Source: Pseudactinotalea terrae (GTDB lineage: Bacteria; Actinomycetota; Actinomycetes; Actinomycetales; Beutenbergiaceae). From it: a stretch of DNA of 64,000 nucleotides. Position numbers and translations under genes: made by a program. Numbering within the stretch: position 1 is the stretch's first letter; each line of letters starts with the position of its first letter. Below are positions 58,210 to 64,000 of this stretch, one piece after another. The stretch lies in NCBI RefSeq assembly GCF_009733845.1, contig NZ_WNXZ01000001.1, positions 434,001 through 498,000 on the forward strand, written 5' to 3'. The notes under the pieces were generated by a model, which was given only the letters and a program-made list of their open reading frames with translations, was not told where the DNA came from and did no database searches.

Positions 58210-58976
58210 CCGCGCCGCCTCCGCACCCCTCGGGTGCCCGCCCGCCGACGCTCCCGCCCCACCTGGTGCCCCGGCACGTGGCCGTCGTGATGGACGGGAA
58301 CGGGCGCTGGGCGAACTCCCGCGGGCTGCCGCGCACCGAGGGGCATGCCGCTGGAGAGGCGGTGCTGCTCGACGTCGTCGCGGGTGCGATCGAGCTGGGC
58401 ATCACCCACATCAGCGCCTACGCGTTCTCGACCGAGAACTGGAAGCGGTCACCTGCGGAGGTGCGCTGGCTGATGGGGTTCAACCGTGACGTGCTGCGGC
58501 GTCGCCGGGACGAGATGAACTCGTGGGGGGTGCGGGTGCGCTGGGCGGGGCGCCGCCCCCGGCTCTGGCGCAGCGTGATCGCGGAGCTGGAGGAGGCCGA
58601 GCGGCTCACGCGCGCCAACTCGACCTGCACGCTGACGATGTGCGTCAACTACGGCGGCCGCGCCGAGCTCGCCGACGCCACCCGTGCCATCGCGCGCGAG
58701 GTGGCCGCCGGCCGGCTGGACCCCGAGCGGATCACCGAGCGCACGATCGCTCGCCACCTCGACGAGCCGGAGCTGCCGGACGTCGACCTGTTCCTGCGCA
58801 CCGGGGGCGAGCAACGCGCGTCGAACTTCCTCATCTGGCAGTCCGCGTACGCCGAGATGGTGTTCCTGGACAAGCCCTGGCCCGAGGTCGACCGGCGGGA
58901 CCTCTGGGATGCGGCCGTGACGTACGCCCGCCGCGACCGCCGCTACGGGGCCGCTGTCGACGCCGTCGAGGGCTGA
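58206..58976 (+). CDS. uppS: Isoprenyl transferase (undecaprenyl/decaprenyl diphosphate synthase)
   Basis: cis-Prenyltransferase that makes the lipid carrier for cell-wall synthesis. The catalytic Asp and substrate loop are in [13 protein letters not shown] (about residues 24-36). The hallmark segments AFSTENWKR near 79, [13 protein letters not shown] near 148 and [24 protein letters not shown] near 200-223 are all present. At 256 residues it is typical of the Z,E-mixed or long-chain actinobacterial enzyme. The GTG start overlaps recO (GTGA). The product chain length cannot be told from sequence. Confidence 0.94.
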   Translation: MTAPPPHPSGARPPTLPPHLVPRHVAVVMDGNGRWANSRGLPRTEGHAAGEAVLLDVVAGAIELGITHISAYAFSTENWKRSPAEVRWLMGFNRDVLRRRRDEMNSWGVRVRWAGRRPRLWRSVIAELEEAERLTRANSTCTLTMCVNYGGRAELADATRAIAREVAAGRLDPERITERTIARHLDEPELPDVDLFLRTGGEQRASNFLIWQSAYAEMVFLDKPWPEVDRRDLWDAAVTYARRDRRYGAAVDAVEG

Positions 58977-58980
58977 CCGG

Positions 58981-59538
58981 TCACGCTGCCGGGTCGGCCT
59001 CGGCGAGCTCGTTGGCGTGCAGGCCGCCCGGCGTGGACTGCTCGCCCGCGCGGCGGCGACGCCGCATGAACACGACCGTGAGCACGATCACCACGGTGAC
59101 GGCGAGGATGGCGGCGAGTCCGAGCGGAGACCCGGCCGCGGCGGCCATCACGGCCTCCCAGGCGGCGAAGCCGATCGTGGCGTAGATCGTGGCCCAGGCG
59201 AGGGCGCCCGGGATCTGGGCGAGCACGTACTTCCAGAGCTCGATCCGCAGGATCCCCGCAGCGGCCTGCACCATCGACTGGAAGCCGACCGTGAGGTAGC
59301 ACAGCGGCACCATGCCCAGCCCCCAGCGGCGTAGCGCGCGCACCCCGGGCTCGGCGCCACCGGCCTCGAGCCAGTCGTGCATCCGGCGCTTCCAGCCTTG
59401 CTGGGGATGGGTGCGGCGCAGGGTCTGCTCGGTGGCGACCCGGCCGACCCAGTAGACCATCTGGGCGCGGGCCATCGCGCCGAGGAAGAGCACCACGAAG
59501 GCGACCCAGAACGGCATCGAGGCCAGGAAGTCAGGCAC
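58981..59538 (-). CDS. DedA/VTT-like membrane protein
   Basis: About 185 residues, four or five helices. The conserved C-terminal block (VGFQSMVQAAAGILRIELWKYVLAQIPGALAWATIYATIGFAAW) resembles the DedA/SNARE-associated (VTT) half domain, whose members flip or scramble lipid carriers. The family Arg (RF-x-P) seems absent here, so activity is uncertain. The GTG start at 59538 overlaps the zur stop by 8 bases, making it the last gene of the zinc operon; ATG 59517 is an alternative start. Confidence 0.75.
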   Translation of the reverse strand: MPDFLASMPFWVAFVVLFLGAMARAQMVYWVGRVATEQTLRRTHPQQGWKRRMHDWLEAGGAEPGVRALRRWGLGMVPLCYLTVGFQSMVQAAAGILRIELWKYVLAQIPGALAWATIYATIGFAAWEAVMAAAAGSPLGLAAILAVTVVIVLTVVFMRRRRRAGEQSTPGGLHANELAEADPAA

Positions 59539-59938
59539 CCGTGCCGCCCCCGTAGATGCGGGTGGCGCACTCGCGGCAGGTGCCGACCAGCTCGGCGGTG
59601 TGGTCGACGTCGACGAAGTCGTGCTCGTGAGCGATGCGCGAGGCCCAGCGTTCGACAGCCTCGCCGGCGAGCTCGACGGTCTTGCCGCACTCGCGGCACA
59701 CGAGGTGGTGATGATGCCCGCGTGCGCAGCGACGGTACAGCGCCTCGCCGTCCTCGATGCGGAGCACGTCGACGTCGCCGGCTTCCGCCATCGCCTGCAC
59801 GGTGCGGTAGACGGTGGCGAGCCCCACGTTCTGGCCGGCATCCTTGAGCATCTGGTGGAGCTGCTGGGCGGAGCGGAAGTCCGGGGTGCCGTCGAGAAGG
59901 TCCGCGAGCGCGGTGCGCTGCCGTGTCATACGCTGCAT
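59531..59938 (-). CDS. zur: Zinc uptake regulator Zur (Fur family)
   Basis: 135-residue Fur-family repressor. The winged helix occupies residues 1-70 (TRQRTALADLL ... VGLATVYRTVQAM, the recognition helix). A metal domain follows with HHHH (75-78), Cys 71, and the structural zinc site Cys 81, 84, 121 and 124. Location in a znuABC operon and Zur-type boxes before znuA identify it as Zur rather than Fur. The ATG at 59938 overlaps the znuB stop (ATGA). It should repress the operon, and itself, when zinc is plentiful. Confidence 0.9.
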   Translation of the reverse strand: MQRMTRQRTALADLLDGTPDFRSAQQLHQMLKDAGQNVGLATVYRTVQAMAEAGDVDVLRIEDGEALYRRCARGHHHHLVCRECGKTVELAGEAVERWASRIAHEHDFVDVDHTAELVGTCRECATRIYGGGTGA

Positions 59939-60819
59939 CAGCCCTGGCCTCCTTCCGACGCGCCAGCGGGTGCCGCGGCGCGCTGCCACAGCGGCCGCAA
60001 CGCTGCGACACCAGCGTAGATGGCAATCGCCAGCACCACGATCACGGCCCCGGGCGCCAGATCGACCGTGAACGTCACCAGCAGCCCGCCGACACAGGCG
60101 ACCCCGCCGATGAGCATCGCGATCGTCATGGTCTGCCGGAACGAGCGCGCCACCAGCTGCGACGTCGCGACCGGCACGATCATCAGCGCGCTGACCAGCA
60201 GCAGCCCGACGACCCGCATCGACACCGTGACCGTCAGCGCCGCGACCACCGCGACCGCCACGTTCAGCGCCGTCACCGGCAGCCCGGTCGAGCGGGCGAA
60301 CTCCTCGTCCTGGGACACAGCGAAGAGCGCGGTGCGCAGGCCCAGGCCAACGGCGAGGATCACGGCGGACATCGCCAGGGTGGCGACGAGGTCGCCTGTG
60401 CCCACGGTCGCGAGCGAGCCGAACAGGTAGCTCATGAGGTTCGCGCTGGTGCCGCCGGCCAGCCCGATCAGCACCACGCCGCCGGCGATGCCGCCGTAGA
60501 ACAGGAGCGCGAGCGCCAGGTCGCCGCTGGTGCGACCTCGAGATCGCACCATCTCGATGATCACGGCTCCGATGATGGCGGCGACGACGGCGCCAGGGAT
60601 CGCGAACGCGTCGGCCTTGGCGGCGCCGGTCGCGGCGCCGACCAGCCAGCCGAGGGCCACACCGGTGAGCGCGACGTGCCCGATCCCGTCACCCAGCAAC
60701 GAGAGCCGCCGCTGCACGAGGAACGTGCCGACGACCGGCGCGCTGACCCCCACCACGAGCGCAGCGAGAAGGGCGCGCTGGAACAGCGGCGTGGACAGCA
60801 TCGCCAGCACGTCGGTCAT
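59938..60819 (-). CDS. znuB: Zinc ABC transporter permease ZnuB
   Basis: Membrane subunit of the zinc/manganese ABC-3 family, 293 residues with eight or nine helices. Family landmarks are FLVQRRLSLLGDGIGHVALTGVALGWL (about residues 33-59), the conserved GDLALALLFYGGIAGGVVL segment near 98 and the SMRVVGLLLVSALMIVPVATSQL coupling region near 200. Overlaps of 4 bases with znuC and of 3 bases with zur show tight co-translation. Zinc specificity is inferred from the neighbouring Zur and the His-rich binding protein. Confidence 0.93.
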   Translation of the reverse strand: MTDVLAMLSTPLFQRALLAALVVGVSAPVVGTFLVQRRLSLLGDGIGHVALTGVALGWLVGAATGAAKADAFAIPGAVVAAIIGAVIIEMVRSRGRTSGDLALALLFYGGIAGGVVLIGLAGGTSANLMSYLFGSLATVGTGDLVATLAMSAVILAVGLGLRTALFAVSQDEEFARSTGLPVTALNVAVAVVAALTVTVSMRVVGLLLVSALMIVPVATSQLVARSFRQTMTIAMLIGGVACVGGLLVTFTVDLAPGAVIVVLAIAIYAGVAALRPLWQRAAAPAGASEGGQG

Positions 60820-61604
60820 GGCAGGCTCCGCTGGGTCTGCGGCTCGGTCGCGAGCGCGTGCTCGACGTGCAGGTGGTCGTGCGCGCCGTGCGGGTGGACG
60901 TGGTCGCGGGGGAGGTCGCCGTCGTGGATGATCCGGCCGGCGCGCAGCACCACCGCGCGGTCGAGCAGCTGGGCGAACGGGCCCAGCTCGTGCAGCACCA
61001 TCACGATCGTGCGGCCCTGGTCGTGGAGGTCGCTGAGCAGCGCCGCGAACGAGGACTGGGTGAGCAGGTCGACCCCGGCGAGCGGCTCGTCGAGGATCAG
61101 CAGGTCGGGATCGCGGACGAGCGCGCGCGCGATCACGACCCGCTGCGCCTGGCCGCCCGAGAGCACGCCGAACGGGCGGTGCGCGAGGTTCGCGACGCCG
61201 AGCTGGTCCATCGCCCGCAGCGCTCTCTCGCGGTCGGCGCGGCGAAGCCACCAGCGTTGGCGCCCGAGCAGCCCGGTCTCCACGACCTCGAGGGAGGTGG
61301 CCGGGACGCCCGATGCGGCGCTGAGCCGTTGCGGCACGTAGCCGATGCGCGGCCAGGGCACGCGGCTGTTCTCACGGGTCGGGGCGCCGAACAACCGGGA
61401 CTCGCCCGCGACCACGGGCACCTGCCCCAGTGCGGCGCGGATCAAGGTGGACTTGCCCGAGCCGTTCGCCCCGAGCAGTGCCACCGCCTCGCCCGGGTGC
61501 ACCTGCAGGTCGACGTCGGTCAGCAGCGTGTTTCCGCCGATCGCCACCGACACCGAATCGAGCTGGATCGGGTCGAGGGCGGTGCCCGCCTCTGCTAGCT
61601 GCAC
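60816..61604 (-). CDS. znuC: Zinc ABC transporter ATPase ZnuC
   Basis: 262-residue ATPase. Walker A GANGSGKST (about residues 44-52), signature LSGGQAQR near 149, Walker B LLILDEPLAGVD near 170 and the switch His in VLHELGP are intact. After the NBD comes a His-rich tail (DHVHPHGAHDHLHVEH, about residues 232-250) with seven His, unusual for the ATPase and suggestive of direct zinc sensing inside the cell. The GTG start overlaps the end of znuA by 10 bases. Confidence 0.92.
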   Translation of the reverse strand: MQLAEAGTALDPIQLDSVSVAIGGNTLLTDVDLQVHPGEAVALLGANGSGKSTLIRAALGQVPVVAGESRLFGAPTRENSRVPWPRIGYVPQRLSAASGVPATSLEVVETGLLGRQRWWLRRADRERALRAMDQLGVANLAHRPFGVLSGGQAQRVVIARALVRDPDLLILDEPLAGVDLLTQSSFAALLSDLHDQGRTIVMVLHELGPFAQLLDRAVVLRAGRIIHDGDLPRDHVHPHGAHDHLHVEHALATEPQTQRSLP

Positions 61605-62503
61605 TGGAGTCCTTCGTGGAGCGCGGCGAGGTTCGCCCGCATCGCGGCGAGATAGTCCGAACCTTGCGGCTCGAGCTCGATCGGGTCGAGCGTAGCGAGC
61701 GTGAGCCCGAGCTCCTCGGCCACGGCGTCCGCGCCGGCGGTGAGTCCGCCAGGCTGGGTGAAGATCGTCGTGACGCCGGCGTCGCGCGCCTCCCGCAGCA
61801 CCTCGGCCACCCGAGCGGGGGAGGGTTCGGCCTCCGGGTCGATGCCGCCGATGCCGATCTGGGTGAGCTCGAACGCGTCAGCCAGGTACCCGAAGGCCTC
61901 GTGGCTGGTCACGAACGTGCGGTCGGCGCAGTCCGCCAGACCGGTCGCGAACTCGCTCTCGAGCGTCTCCAGATCGGTGCGCAGGGAGGCCGCGTTCGCC
62001 TCGTAGGTGGCTGCGCCGTCCGGGTCGGTCTCGGTGAGCGCAGCGGCGAGCGCATCAGCGACGTCCGCCACACGCAGCGGGTCGAGCCAGAAGTGGGGGT
62101 CGACGCCGCTGTGGTCGTGGCCGTCGTGGTCCCCCTCGTCCTCGTGCCCTTCCTCGAGCAGGTCGGCCGAGTCCGCGGCGTCGACCACGACCGTCTCCTC
62201 GCCCACCTCGCCGATCGTGTCGTCGACGGCGGCCTGGAACCCCGAGAGCATCAGCACCACGTCGGAGGTCACGATGCTCGTCACTGCGGAAGGCGAGAGC
62301 TCGAGGTCGTGCGGCTCGGTGCCGGCGGGTGCGACGTTGGTCACGGTGGCGGCCTCGCCCGCGACCCGCTCAGCGATGAACTGCAAGGGGTAGGCGGTGA
62401 CCGCGATCTGGACCTCGCCGTCGTCGCTCGCGGCCGAGCAACCGACCAGCAGGAGGGGGAGCGCTGCGACGGGGGCGAGGATGCGGGCGCGCAGGCATGT
62501 CAT
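61595..62503 (-). CDS. znuA: Zinc-binding lipoprotein ZnuA
   Basis: Substrate-binding protein of the zinc importer. The signal peptide ends in the lipobox LLLVGC (Cys near residue 22), so it is membrane-tethered. The His-rich loop GHEDEGDHDGHDHSGVDPHFWLDP (about 117-140) is typical of zinc rather than manganese clusters, and further ligands are in GTEPHDLELS and TSHEAFGY. Three in-frame starts exist: TTG 62521, ATG 62512 and ATG 62503. I use 62503, which gives a normal signal peptide and places the Zur boxes directly upstream. First gene of the znuA-znuC-znuB-zur operon. Confidence 0.92.
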   Translation of the reverse strand: MTCLRARILAPVAALPLLLVGCSAASDDGEVQIAVTAYPLQFIAERVAGEAATVTNVAPAGTEPHDLELSPSAVTSIVTSDVVLMLSGFQAAVDDTIGEVGEETVVVDAADSADLLEEGHEDEGDHDGHDHSGVDPHFWLDPLRVADVADALAAALTETDPDGAATYEANAASLRTDLETLESEFATGLADCADRTFVTSHEAFGYLADAFELTQIGIGGIDPEAEPSPARVAEVLREARDAGVTTIFTQPGGLTAGADAVAEELGLTLATLDPIELEPQGSDYLAAMRANLAALHEGLQCS

Positions 62504-62517
62504 GACAATCATTCTCA
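62503..62517. promoter_or_regulatory. Zur box 1
   Basis: TGACAATCATTCTCA fits the 7-1-7 Fur/Zur operator (TGAnAAT-C-ATTnTCA) with both arms matching. It touches the znuA ATG, so bound Zur would block transcription or translation start. Confidence 0.85.
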
Positions 62518-62524
62518 ACAATGA

Positions 62525-62539
62525 TGAGAATGCTTGTCA
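62525..62539. promoter_or_regulatory. Zur box 2
   Basis: TGAGAATGCTTGTCA is a second 7-1-7 site with one arm mismatch, 7 bases from box 1. The two boxes are inverted copies of each other (14 of 15 positions). Together they suggest cooperative binding of two Zur dimers in the znuA-glyS intergenic region. Confidence 0.8.
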
Positions 62540-62622
62540 AACCAGGTCTGGTCGGACCGGCTAGCCTGACTCGGACGCCCGGCCAGCCAGGTCGGGTGCG
62601 GCATCAGAAGGAGTCCCTCATC

Positions 62623-64000
<1,378 letters not shown>

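Overview
The window is dense, very GC-rich DNA with many GTG starts, 1-4 base stop/start overlaps and no T-tract terminators. The gene set fits a high-GC Actinobacterium: a DUF3097 protein, HrcA under a CIRCE element, the phoH-ybeY-corC-era and recO-uppS strings, actinobacterial-type LeuA, and FHA/STPK/PP2C signalling. I infer a member of the Micrococcales or a close relative; the sequence alone does not settle genus or species.

Layout. 0-6 kb: a two-subunit CoA-transferase, then an ATP-grasp / alpha-E / transglutaminase / lipoprotein operon of the peptide-modification type. 5.7-10.8 kb: two small acetyltransferases, a minus-strand ABC exporter with its own NarL-type two-component system, and a small membrane protein. 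10.8-19.8 kb: conserved housekeeping (lepA, hemW, two Pro-rich membrane proteins, DUF3097, hrcA, dnaJ, rsmE). 20-31.4 kb: an accessory stretch holding a GNAT enzyme, a Tat-exported Dyp peroxidase, an APH-like kinase, a giant fused ABC exporter, a second two-component system, unknown membrane proteins, a truncated ABC remnant, a nucleotidyltransferase and a frameshifted gene. 31.4-38.4 kb: an FAD oxidoreductase, phoH, ybeY, corC-like, era and a membrane-anchored alpha/beta hydrolase.

38.4-55.3 kb is the most striking region. It is one co-directional block encoding a PP2C phosphatase, an FHA protein, a transmembrane Ser/Thr kinase, a degenerate FHA-HTH protein, a 2085-residue membrane-anchored protein with Ig/cadherin-like and Fn3 repeats, MoxR, DUF58, a transglutaminase-fold membrane protein lacking all three catalytic residues, and another FHA protein. 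I infer a phospho-regulated surface-assembly system: the kinase, phosphatase and FHA readers signal, MoxR-DUF58-pseudotransglutaminase act as assembly factors, and the giant fibre is the product. Such clusters probably occur in related actinobacteria, but I know of no described function.

55.3-64 kb: leuA behind a 15-codon leader peptide and an attenuator-like hairpin, then recO, uppS, a DedA-like protein, a complete zinc module (zur, znuB, znuC, znuA) controlled by two tandem Zur boxes, and the start of glyS, cut by the window end.

A recurring feature is a TAnnnT-type -10 hexamer 6-8 bases before the start codon at roughly a dozen genes. This implies many leaderless transcripts and helped choose starts.
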